In this document: piece by piece, positions 1 through 5,877 of the stretch | Numbering within the stretch: position 1 is the first letter of the stretch | Layout: each line of letters starts with the position of its first letter | Assembly: GCA_039811865.1 (NCBI GenBank) | Contig: JBDHZK010000055.1 | Location: 1 to 17,235 of the forward strand | DNA from: JBDHZK01 sp039811865 | GTDB lineage: Bacteria > Actinomycetota > Actinomycetes > Propionibacteriales > Propionibacteriaceae | Length of the DNA: 17,235 bases | Reading direction: 5' to 3' | Notes under the pieces: generated by a model | Seen by the model: the letters and a program-made list of their open reading frames with translations, nothing else | Told to the model about the DNA's origin: nothing | The model's database searches: none | Program-made: the position numbers and the translations under genes

Positions 1-173
1 TGCACGCGACCGAGGTCGGCGTTCGAGCCCTGGACGAGCACAACTTAGCGATGCGCGACTTCTACGGACGCCTCCTCGCGTCCTGGCCTGAGCCGGAACG
101 AGCTCAGCTGGCGAGGCTGCTCACCCGGTTCGCCTGCGCCTTGAGCGCACCACCGCAGGACTCGGGCAGCTAG
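1..173 (+). CDS. MarR-family transcriptional regulator, C-terminal fragment
   Basis: The window opens inside a gene read in the frame starting at base 3, ending at TAG 171-173. The visible 56 residues are a mostly helical tail with the segment WPEPERAQLARLLTRFACAL. This matches the last two helices of MarR-type winged-helix regulators, where an acidic/proline turn is followed by a helix beginning 'ERAQLARLL' that forms part of the dimer interface. The DNA-binding domain lies outside the window, so ligand and target cannot be judged. The gene runs toward the TetR/monooxygenase cassette but is separated from it by about 400 gene-free bases. Family assignment is by the C-terminal pattern only and is moderately sure; another helical regulator with a similar tail is possible. 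Confidence 0.6.
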   Translation, partial: HATEVGVRALDEHNLAMRDFYGRLLASWPEPERAQLARLLTRFACALSAPPQDSGS

Positions 174-573
174 CGCAAGGGACGCTTGTCAGATCGGCCG
201 GCTAACACTCGAATCTGTCGAGTGTCTCCCGGACAGTCTGGCTGGGCCCTGCCGCAGGCGGGCTCGATCACGAACATCGGCGATCGGCGCGAGACCCGAG
301 CCCCCTTCCGCCATGTCTGCCAGCGCGAAACCCGGGCGAGGACGGGAGTTGGTGACGAAGTGGCCGCCCCGAAGCTGCCACTCCTGCGGACCGCCATTCA
401 GCGCGCCGCGCCGGGGCAACAGCACGAAACCGATGGCCCCGCCTGTCCGGGAAGCCCGGCCCCGGCTCAGGCATCGTTCCGCCACTGCGGAGCCGCTGCG
501 GTATTCACACACTTGCGGGCGACCGTCGGACTTGGACACCCCGGCCGGGTCGGTGTCCAGCGCAGTTCGGATC
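174..573. other. Gene-free stretch between MarR-like and TetR genes
   Basis: About 400 bases between the MarR-like stop and the TetR stop hold no gene I can support. Several open frames exist on both strands, as expected at this GC content. They lack ribosome-binding sites and recognisable motifs, and are rich in Arg, Pro and Ser as antisense frames are. The only structured elements seen are the hairpin at 205-225 and the inverted pair at 260-266/297-303. It may be decayed coding sequence, but no remnant was recognised. Confidence 0.5.
205..225 (+). terminator. Perfect 8-bp hairpin after the MarR-like gene
   Basis: ACACTCGA (205-212), a five-base loop ATCTG, then TCGAGTGT (218-225) form a perfect stem 32 bases after the MarR-like stop codon. 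No T-run follows, as is common for actinobacterial intrinsic terminators. It could equally be a dyad binding site. A second weaker pair, GGGCTCG 260-266 and CGAGCCC 297-303, lies just downstream. Confidence 0.35.
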
Positions 574-1197
574 TCAGTTGCGCCCGTCAGCGCAGACCGC
601 GCGTTCGGCTACCTCGGACAGGAGTTCCGCCGTCGCCGCGACGTCCTGGCCGCACTCCTGATACACCCGGTCGAACGCTTCGAAGCTGCACAGCATCCAC
701 AAGATGGTCACTGCCTGGCTTCGTGGGACGTTCTTGCGTAGGACGCCATCCTCCGCCAACCGGGTAACCAGATGCTCCATCCCGCCGCGCCGGTTCTCCT
801 CCATGGCCGCCAGGGCACCCCCCACGCTCTGCGCATCGAGGGCGGACATCGCGAACAGGGTCCGGAAGACCGTCAGGTCGGCCGCGAACAACTCAGAAGC
901 AGCCCTGATTCCGGCCCGCAGGTGGAGCCTGGCGTCACGCACACGTACTGCCTCGGCGAGCCGGTCGAGGCCGGCGCGTGCGTAGAGCTGGGTGACGAAC
1001 GCCTCGAACAGGCCCGCCTTTGAGCCGAAAACGGAGTAGACGGTCGAACGCGCCACCCCGGCGTCCTTGGCAACCAAGTCAACGCTCAGCGGCAACGCGG
1101 GTTGTGCCCGCAACCTGGCTTCGAGCGCGTTCAGGATCTCCCCGCGAGTTTGATCCGCCGAGTCAGCCCGGGCTGCTTGCCGGTAACTGCGCGCCAT
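574..1197 (-). CDS. TetR/AcrR-family transcriptional repressor
   Basis: A 207-residue protein, typical TetR length. Residues about 19-65 hold the N-terminal helix-turn-helix: a helix ILNALEARL, then VDLVAKDAGVARSTVYSVFGSKAGLFEAFV, matching the TetR signature (A..AGVS.STVY.HF.SK..L). The rest is an all-helical ligand/dimer domain. The start ATG (1197-1195) is chosen because GGGAGGA lies six bases upstream; a longer frame to 1350 would run through the divergent promoter and operator. It is divergent from the FAD monooxygenase with about 70 bases between starts, and a 40-base dyad lies there. That arrangement is usual for a TetR repressor controlling its neighbour and often itself. The inferred inducer is the substrate of the neighbouring enzymes. 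Family is certain; ligand unknown. Confidence 0.93.
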   Translation of the reverse strand: MARSYRQAARADSADQTRGEILNALEARLRAQPALPLSVDLVAKDAGVARSTVYSVFGSKAGLFEAFVTQLYARAGLDRLAEAVRVRDARLHLRAGIRAASELFAADLTVFRTLFAMSALDAQSVGGALAAMEENRRGGMEHLVTRLAEDGVLRKNVPRSQAVTILWMLCSFEAFDRVYQECGQDVAATAELLSEVAERAVCADGRN

Positions 1198-1228
1198 GCG
1201 TGCTCCTCCCGATGCCCAAAGGGCACTG

Positions 1229-1259
1229 TTGACAAACTTCATCAGACATGATGTAGCAT
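1229..1259 (+). promoter_or_regulatory. Candidate promoter of the monooxygenase operon
   Basis: TTGACA (1229-1234) is a consensus -35 box. TAGCAT (1254-1259) fits the TANNNT -10 pattern with a 19-base spacer; TGTAGC (1252-1257) would give 17. With TAGCAT, transcription would begin at or next to ATG 1267, giving a leaderless message, which agrees with the lack of any Shine-Dalgarno sequence. The -10 lies inside the dyad at 1240-1279, so repressor binding would block it. A small hairpin, TGCCC-AAA-GGGCA (1213-1225), sits between this promoter and the TetR start. Confidence 0.6.
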
Positions 1260-1279
1260 GAAATACATGATGTCCGATG
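1240..1279. promoter_or_regulatory. 40-bp dyad operator, likely TetR binding site
   Basis: CATCAGACATGATGTA (1240-1255) and TACATGATGTCCGATG (1264-1279) are inverted repeats matching at 14 of 16 positions around an eight-base centre. Each arm carries the small palindrome ACATGATGT (1246-1254 and 1265-1273), so the two copies sit 19 bases apart. That layout could bind two repressor dimers. The dyad covers the -10 box and the possible start codons of the monooxygenase. Binding by the adjacent TetR protein is inferred. Confidence 0.8.
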
Positions 1280-2748
1280 AAATCATAACGAGTGTCGCGG
1301 TGGTGGGCGCAGGTCCCGCCGGATTGGTCGCCGCGGCCACCCTCGCTCACTACGGCATCGACGTTGTGCTGCTCGAGAAGCGCTCACAGGGCTCCGACCT
1401 GCCGCGGGCGAGCGTCGCCAGCGTCCGAACGATGGAGTTGATGCGCTCGTTCGGCCTCGCCGAACGCGTCCTGGCCGGCGCGGACGACGTGGCCTTCACG
1501 CTGCTCCGGATGCGAACCGCCGCCAAGGCGGCCGACGGCGCGGAGGTAGAAGTGGGCTACCCCTCGGTTGGCGAGGCGGCCATGATCAGCCCCACCCGAG
1601 CGGCCAGTGTCGCCCAGGACCATCTCGAGAGGGTGCTGAGCGAACACGTGGAAGCGCTACCCGGCGCCGCTGTGCTGCGCGGCGTCGAGGTCACGCAAGT
1701 CCTCCACGACGGCCGCACCGGCGATGGAGTCCGCCTGCTCGGCAGGATGGCCGGCCGCGACCTGCGCATCCGCGCCGAGTACGCGATCGCGGCGGACGGC
1801 GCTTGGAGCCGGGTCAGGCGCAGCCTTGGAGTGGAGATGCTGGGGCCTCAGGAACTGTTCCGGCTCGTCCAAGCCGAGGTCCGGGCACCCCTTTGGGAAG
1901 TGCTCGGCCCACATCGGCACCTCGTCTACACCGTCACCCATCCAAAGGCCGAAGGTGTGTTGGTGCCCGCCGGGCTGGGCGATCGGTGGATCTACATCGT
2001 GGTGCTGGACGCCGAAGAGCCGGAGCCGGATGCGGCCGAAATGGCCGAACGCCTTCGCATCGCGGCCGGGGTTGATGACCTGCCGATCCAGGTGCAGCGC
2101 CTCAACCGGGCCAACCCGGGAGCACAGGTGGCGAGCAGGTTCTCGTCCGGCCACGTCTACCTCACCGGGGACGCCGCGCACCGGGTCACCCCTAGAGGGG
2201 GGACGGGGCTCAACACGGCCGTTGGCAGCGCCCACAACCTTGCCTGGAAACTCGCGTGGGTCAGCCGCGGCTGGTCGGACGCGACCCTCCTACGGTCGTA
2301 CGAGTCGGAGCGTCGTCCGGTGGCCGAGCACAACGTCCGACGCTCCGCCGATGCCGGCAGGGCGCCCGCTGCCGTCCTCGGCGAGACGCTGATCGATCTC
2401 GGCGGACGGATGCGGCACGTGTGGCTGACCTCCACCCCTTCGCCACACTCCACGCTCGACGAGCTGGGTCCCGGGCTCTCCATCTTCATCGGTTACCAGG
2501 GTGGCGATTGGGTGGGCGCTGTCCGGCGCTGGCATGAGCGCCACCGGTTGCCCTTGCGACCGGTGCACCTCAACCCCAGCGACACCATCTCCCTCGGGCT
2601 GGCTCCCTCGGGTGCGCTACTGGTCGGCCCCGATGGGGGTCCGATCGCCCAATGGACCGAGGTAGGGGCAGCCGACTTTGAAGCGGCCATGCCTTGGGCC
2701 ACTCAGCGAACCCAGGTGGACGCCCACCCGCTGGCCCGCACGGCCTGA
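1267..2748 (+). CDS. FAD-dependent aromatic monooxygenase (group A, PheA/TfdB-like)
   Basis: A 493-residue flavoprotein hydroxylase that would use NAD(P)H and O2 to hydroxylate an aromatic or polyketide-like substrate in the cytoplasm. Landmarks of the class are clear: the FAD/ADP-binding GAGPAG at about 14-19 with the acidic strand end LLEKR near 35-39; the DG motif ADGAWSRVR around 176-184; and the GD motif GHVYLTGDAAHRVTPRGGTGLN around 295-316, contacting the FAD ribityl chain. A C-terminal domain (about 385-493) resembles the thioredoxin-like tail of PgaE/RdmE/Rox-type enzymes. ATG 1258, 1267 and 1270 are all in frame and none has a ribosome-binding site. I take 1267 because TAGCAT lies seven bases before it. 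It is first gene of the operon and divergent from TetR. Rifampicin monooxygenase and tetracycline-type hydroxylases belong to this class; which substrate applies here is unknown. Confidence 0.93.
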   Translation: MMSDEIITSVAVVGAGPAGLVAAATLAHYGIDVVLLEKRSQGSDLPRASVASVRTMELMRSFGLAERVLAGADDVAFTLLRMRTAAKAADGAEVEVGYPSVGEAAMISPTRAASVAQDHLERVLSEHVEALPGAAVLRGVEVTQVLHDGRTGDGVRLLGRMAGRDLRIRAEYAIAADGAWSRVRRSLGVEMLGPQELFRLVQAEVRAPLWEVLGPHRHLVYTVTHPKAEGVLVPAGLGDRWIYIVVLDAEEPEPDAAEMAERLRIAAGVDDLPIQVQRLNRANPGAQVASRFSSGHVYLTGDAAHRVTPRGGTGLNTAVGSAHNLAWKLAWVSRGWSDATLLRSYESERRPVAEHNVRRSADAGRAPAAVLGETLIDLGGRMRHVWLTSTPSPHSTLDELGPGLSIFIGYQGGDWVGAVRRWHERHRLPLRPVHLNPSDTISLGLAPSGALLVGPDGGPIAQWTEVGAADFEAAMPWATQRTQVDAHPLARTA

Positions 2749-2790
2749 CGTCAGCCACCGCATCAGAACTCCAACAAGAAGGACACCACC

Positions 2791-2967
2791 ATGACTCAAA
2801 CCCCTAACGCCAGCGCCACTGGCGTCGCCAACGCCCGACCCCGCGTCGTAAACGGACCGCTGGTCGCTTCGCTCCCGAAACCCATCAGATTGAGGCCGCC
2901 GGGCGTGCTGGCCGCGGTGACCCGAAACCACCTCTGGGTACCGGATCACGCGTGGAGGATCTCGTGA
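2791..2967 (+). CDS. 58-residue small protein coupled to the glycosyltransferase
   Basis: ATG 2791 follows GAAGGA (2778-2783) by seven bases and opens a frame ending at TGA 2965-2967. The glycosyltransferase start GTG 2964-2966 overlaps that stop as GTGA, a classic translational-coupling junction. The gene starts 42 bases after the monooxygenase stop on the same strand. The product begins MTQTPNASATGVANARPRVV, is basic and proline-rich, has no membrane segment, no signal peptide and no cysteine, and ends with HLWVPDHAWRIS. I do not recognise it. It could be a small accessory protein, a peptide substrate, a remnant of a larger gene, or simply a coupling leader. Expression is well supported by its ribosome-binding site and junction; function is unknown. 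Confidence 0.6.
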   Translation: MTQTPNASATGVANARPRVVNGPLVASLPKPIRLRPPGVLAAVTRNHLWVPDHAWRIS

Positions 2968-4274
2968 CCCGGCTCGTCCTGGCGTCGGTGCCGATCTTCG
3001 GCCATGTGGCCCCGGTCGCGAACCTGGCAGCGAACCTCGTCGAGCTTGGGCACCGGGTCGACGTCCTCACGGGATCGCGTTTTCGCCAGCTCGTCGAAGC
3101 CGGCGGAGCCCGGTTCATCCCCCTGCCCCCGGAGGCGGACTTCGACGACCGGACCATGAACGACGGCTTGGACGTCCAGACCCGCCCCGGCGGGATCGCC
3201 GGGTTGCGCTACGACGTCCGCAACGTCTTCTTGGCCCCGGCGCTTGCCCAGCATCGCGCCTTGCTCGAGCTGATCGACGAGTCCGTGGACGCGGTCGTCG
3301 TCGACCCGACATTCGTGGGGGCGGCGCTGCTCGCCGCGGCCCCGGCCGGCACTCGCCCAGCCGTGGTGGTGGCCGGTGTGCTCCCGCTCCCCCTGGACTC
3401 CGTCGCCACTCCGCCTTTCGGGCTTGGCCTCTCGCCGCTGAAGACCCCCAGGTGGTGGGAACGACTGCGGAACCGGGCGTTGCGACGCCTGGTGCAAGGC
3501 GCGGTCTTCGGTGGGGTGCAACGTGAGTACGACCGCCTGTTCCGCCAAACCACCGGCCAGGCCGCCCCGAGCTTCGTCGTGAGTTGGATGAGCCAGGCGG
3601 ACCACATCGTCCAACTGACGGTCCCGTCGTTCGAGTACCCGCGACCGGACGCCCGCGTCCCCATTACGTACGGGGGGCCGGTCCTGCGCCGCTCGGACGC
3701 CGCGGCGCCAGCCTGGCTTTCCGAACTGGACCCGCAACGACCGACGGTCTTGGTCACCCAGGGCACGATCGCCAACCGTGACCTGAGCGAGCTGATCTTG
3801 CCCACCATCGCGGGGCTCGCCGACTCACCGGTGAACCTCATCGCCACCATCGGTCGGCCCATCACCGAGGAGGACGCGCTCAGCTCCACCCCCAGCAACA
3901 CGCGCGTGACAACGTACGCCCCGTACGACTCGGTGTTCCCGCACGTCGATGTGTTCATCACCAACGGCGGCTACGGCGGGGTACAACTCGCCCTCGCCCA
4001 TGGCGTGCCGGTGATCGTGGCCGGCGCCGGGGAGGACAAGCCGGAGGTGGCCGCCCGGGTGGCCTGGTCGGGGGTGGGCCTCGACCTGAAGACGGGTCGT
4101 CCCCGGCCCGACGCCATCCGGCGTGCGGTGGCGGAGGTGCTCGCCCACCCCGCCTACAGGACGGCTGCCCGTGGGGCAGCCGGTCAGGCGCAACGGGCCG
4201 ACGCCACCGCCGCCGTGCTCCGCGCCGCGTCCCTGGCGCGCCCGAAATCCGAGGTGGGCAGTCATGGCAAGTGA
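2964..4274 (+). CDS. GT1/MGT-family glycosyltransferase (macrolide type)
   Basis: A 436-residue GT-B enzyme expected to move a sugar from a nucleotide donor to a small hydrophobic acceptor. The N-terminal Rossmann domain starts VLASVPIFGHVAPVANLAANLVELGHRV; His14 in FGHVAP is the position of the catalytic base in this family. The C-terminal donor domain has VTQGTIAN (about 264-271), then YDSVFPHVDVFITNGGYGGVQLALAHGVP (321-349) and GAGEDKPEVAARVAWSGVGLDL (354-375), equivalent to the donor-binding signature of the MGT/UGT superfamily. GTG 2964 is chosen over GTG 2952 because GGAGGA (2954-2959) lies four bases upstream and the start overlaps the previous stop. Its pairing with a Rox-like monooxygenase recalls drug-inactivating or natural-product tailoring pairs. 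The acceptor cannot be told from sequence. Confidence 0.92.
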   Translation: MTRLVLASVPIFGHVAPVANLAANLVELGHRVDVLTGSRFRQLVEAGGARFIPLPPEADFDDRTMNDGLDVQTRPGGIAGLRYDVRNVFLAPALAQHRALLELIDESVDAVVVDPTFVGAALLAAAPAGTRPAVVVAGVLPLPLDSVATPPFGLGLSPLKTPRWWERLRNRALRRLVQGAVFGGVQREYDRLFRQTTGQAAPSFVVSWMSQADHIVQLTVPSFEYPRPDARVPITYGGPVLRRSDAAAPAWLSELDPQRPTVLVTQGTIANRDLSELILPTIAGLADSPVNLIATIGRPITEEDALSSTPSNTRVTTYAPYDSVFPHVDVFITNGGYGGVQLALAHGVPVIVAGAGEDKPEVAARVAWSGVGLDLKTGRPRPDAIRRAVAEVLAHPAYRTAARGAAGQAQRADATAAVLRAASLARPKSEVGSHGK

Positions 4275-4803
4275 GGGACGGCGTCCTTGGCGGTTGCGGC
4301 GACCCACTGCCGCGGATGCAAAGACCGTCGCTCGATGGCCCAGTTCTGCGGCGGAGGCGCAGCAATGGGTGTCACACACCGCGTACCCGTTCCCAGCTTC
4401 GAAGGTCGTCTCGTGGTGGGAGGTTCCCGATGTCCGGCCCTGGTTGCTTGTCGACGCGGTCGGTACTCCCATGGCCTACGGCGAAGAGTGGGACGACCCC
4501 GAAGAGGACGAGGTGGAGCTTGCCCGGCTCATCGTCGACCCGAGGCGACGTCGTGAGGGCATCGGCACCGTCCTGGTCAACCTGCTCCTCGACCAAGCCA
4601 GGCCGGGCGGACGCTCCACATGCTTCCTCCGGGTCGCGCCGGACAACATCGGGGCGCTGCTGCTGTACCGCTCGGTCGGCTTCGGCGAGGTCGAGCCGAG
4701 CCAGGCAGAGGTCTGGAACCAGCGAGAATCAGTGGACTACGTCTGGCTCTCGAAGCCGCTGAACGCGGCCAAGAGGGCAGCCCAGCAAGGATGCGGCCGC
4801 TAG
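4264..4803 (+). CDS. GNAT-family N-acetyltransferase
   Basis: A 179-residue single-domain acetyl-CoA-dependent acetyltransferase. The core strand ELARLIVDPRRRREGIGTVLVNLLLDQA (about 86-112) carries the acetyl-CoA pyrophosphate loop R-R-x-G-I-G, and NIGALLLYRSVGFGEVE (128-144) is the usual motif B, with Tyr135 in the general-acid position. An acidic loop (WDDPEEDEVE, 76-85) precedes the core. ATG 4264 lies five bases after GAGGTGGG and overlaps the glycosyltransferase end by 11 bases, so the two are probably co-translated. Membership of the cassette suggests the same small molecule or an amino-sugar product as substrate, but GNAT substrates range widely and protein or amino-acid targets are possible. 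Confidence 0.88.
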   Translation: MASEGRRPWRLRRPTAADAKTVARWPSSAAEAQQWVSHTAYPFPASKVVSWWEVPDVRPWLLVDAVGTPMAYGEEWDDPEEDEVELARLIVDPRRRREGIGTVLVNLLLDQARPGGRSTCFLRVAPDNIGALLLYRSVGFGEVEPSQAEVWNQRESVDYVWLSKPLNAAKRAAQQGCGR

Positions 4804-4840
4804 GGGGCGCGATCGCACTTTGAGGGCAGTCAACCGCGAC

Positions 4841-4846
4841 TACCCT
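4841..4846 (+). promoter_or_regulatory. Leaderless -10 box of the amidase gene
   Basis: TACCCT lies exactly six bases before GTG 4853. With the usual six-to-seven-base distance from -10 to start site, transcription would begin at the G of GTG. No Shine-Dalgarno sequence is present. This supports GTG 4853 over the upstream in-frame TTG 4820, which would precede the promoter. Confidence 0.6.
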
Positions 4847-4852
4847 GGCCTC

Positions 4853-5692
4853 GTGGGCGGGCGAGCGGTCGGATCGATCGCCATTGTGCTGCTCGCGGCG
4901 GGGTGTGCCAGCCCGGTCCACCCCTCCTGGACACCCGCCCAGGCCCCGAGCGCGTCGCCGGCCAGTCGCATCGCCAGTCCGACGCCACCTGACGGCGCGC
5001 CCGCCGAATCGGCCCGACCGTCCGCTGAGGGCCGGCCGCTCAAGGGCCTGACGATCGTGGTCGACCCGGGACACAACGGCGCCAACGCCAGCCACCTTGC
5101 GAGGATCAGCCGCCTCGTCGATGCCGGCGGGTTTCGCAAGCCGTGCAACACCACGGGGACTGACAACCCGTACGGCACCGAATCCGCCTTCAACTGGGAG
5201 CTGGCCCTGCTGGTCCGCCGCGACCTCCAGGCGCTGGGCGCCCATGTCGTCCTGACCAGGCAGAACGACAGCGGCTGGGGGCCCTGCGTGGACGAGCGTG
5301 GACGCGTCGCGCCCTCAGCCCACGCGGCAGCGCTGGTCTCGCTCCACGCGGACGGAGCCGCACCGTCCGGGCACGGCTTTCACGTGATTCACCCGGGGCC
5401 GCTGCCCGGCTACACCGTCGACACCGCCGGCCCTTCCAGGCGGCTCGCCATCGCCGTGCGAGACGCCCTGAAAACGGCCGGCCTGACCCCCAGCACCTAC
5501 GTCGGGGCCGCCGGCCTGGACGAGCGCACCGACCTGGGCACCCTCAACTGGGCGAGCGTTCCGGCGGTGTTGTTGGAGGCCGGCAACATGGCCAATCCGG
5601 ACGACGCGAGACTGCTCGCCTCGGCGTCTGGCCGGGAGCGAATCGCCGCCGCGGTCGCGGCCGGACTGGCTAGCGAACTGCCAATCCACTAG
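4853..5692 (+). CDS. N-acetylmuramoyl-L-alanine amidase (Amidase_3), lipoprotein, Rv3717/Ami1-like
   Basis: A 279-residue zinc amidase that cuts the bond between N-acetylmuramic acid and L-alanine in peptidoglycan. Residues 1-18 are a short signal peptide with lipobox LLAAGC, so Cys18 would be lipidated and the enzyme anchored outside the membrane; a Ser/Pro/Ala linker follows to about 62. The Amidase_3 domain has VVDPGHNG (zinc ligand His74), TESAFNWE (Glu110), SLHADG (His165) and LLEAGNM (catalytic Glu242). The spacings 36/55/77 nearly equal those I recall for mycobacterial Rv3717 (His35, Glu70, His125, Glu200). Cys98 and Cys145 may form a disulfide, as I recall for that protein. There is no separate cell-wall-binding repeat. 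The gene starts 49 bases after the GNAT gene from its own promoter and is convergent with citrate synthase. Confidence 0.92.
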   Translation: MGGRAVGSIAIVLLAAGCASPVHPSWTPAQAPSASPASRIASPTPPDGAPAESARPSAEGRPLKGLTIVVDPGHNGANASHLARISRLVDAGGFRKPCNTTGTDNPYGTESAFNWELALLVRRDLQALGAHVVLTRQNDSGWGPCVDERGRVAPSAHAAALVSLHADGAAPSGHGFHVIHPGPLPGYTVDTAGPSRRLAIAVRDALKTAGLTPSTYVGAAGLDERTDLGTLNWASVPAVLLEAGNMANPDDARLLASASGRERIAAAVAAGLASELPIH

Positions 5693-5712
5693 GCCGAACA
5701 CAGCCCCGGCGG

Positions 5713-5773
5713 GCTAGCGCTAGCGGCGACCCTGGCCGGCAGCCGATGCGCCCGAACCAGGCTGGGGCCAGCC
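5713..5773 (+). terminator. Palindromic segment downstream of the amidase gene
   Basis: The perfect palindrome GCTAGCGCTAGC (5713-5724) and a compact stem GGCTGG/CCAGCC (5760-5765/5768-5773) lie in the 185-base gap between the convergent amidase and citrate synthase genes. Either could end amidase transcription. No T-run is seen, so the call is weak. Confidence 0.3.
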
Positions 5774-5851
5774 CGGCGCGGGGCAAACGACATCGTGACG
5801 ATCGGGACCCCCCGGAGGCCCAGCGCGATGACGGTGGCCCAGCCCGACGAT

Positions 5852-5873
5852 TGGCTGGACCGCCGTCCAGCCA
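5852..5873 (-). terminator. Hairpin terminator of citrate synthase
   Basis: TGGCTGGAC (5852-5860), loop CGCC, GTCCAGCCA (5865-5873) form a perfect nine-base stem with a four-base loop. On the minus strand it begins four bases after the citrate synthase stop codon. Position and strength fit an intrinsic terminator of the actinobacterial kind without a U-tract. It may also act on read-through from the convergent amidase. Confidence 0.7.
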
Positions 5874-5877
5874 TCAC

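Noticed and set aside
2749..2963. Rifamycin-associated element (RAE) upstream of the glycosyltransferase
   Set aside because: I looked for the palindromic element known upstream of rifamycin-inactivating genes and saw nothing resembling it here or before the monooxygenase, so rifamycin specificity is not claimed.
2946..3964. Minus-strand frames opposite the glycosyltransferase
   Set aside because: The sense strand has full GT1 motifs, a ribosome-binding site and coupling; the antisense products show none.
1240..4803. Reading the cassette as a RiPP biosynthetic cluster with the 58-residue ORF as precursor
   Set aside because: The peptide has no cysteines, no recognisable leader motif and no cyclase, protease or exporter beside it; the idea is kept only as a minor alternative.
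4820..4852. TTG start upstream for the amidase
   Set aside because: It lies upstream of the TACCCT -10 box and has no ribosome-binding site; GTG 4853 gives a compact lipoprotein signal peptide.
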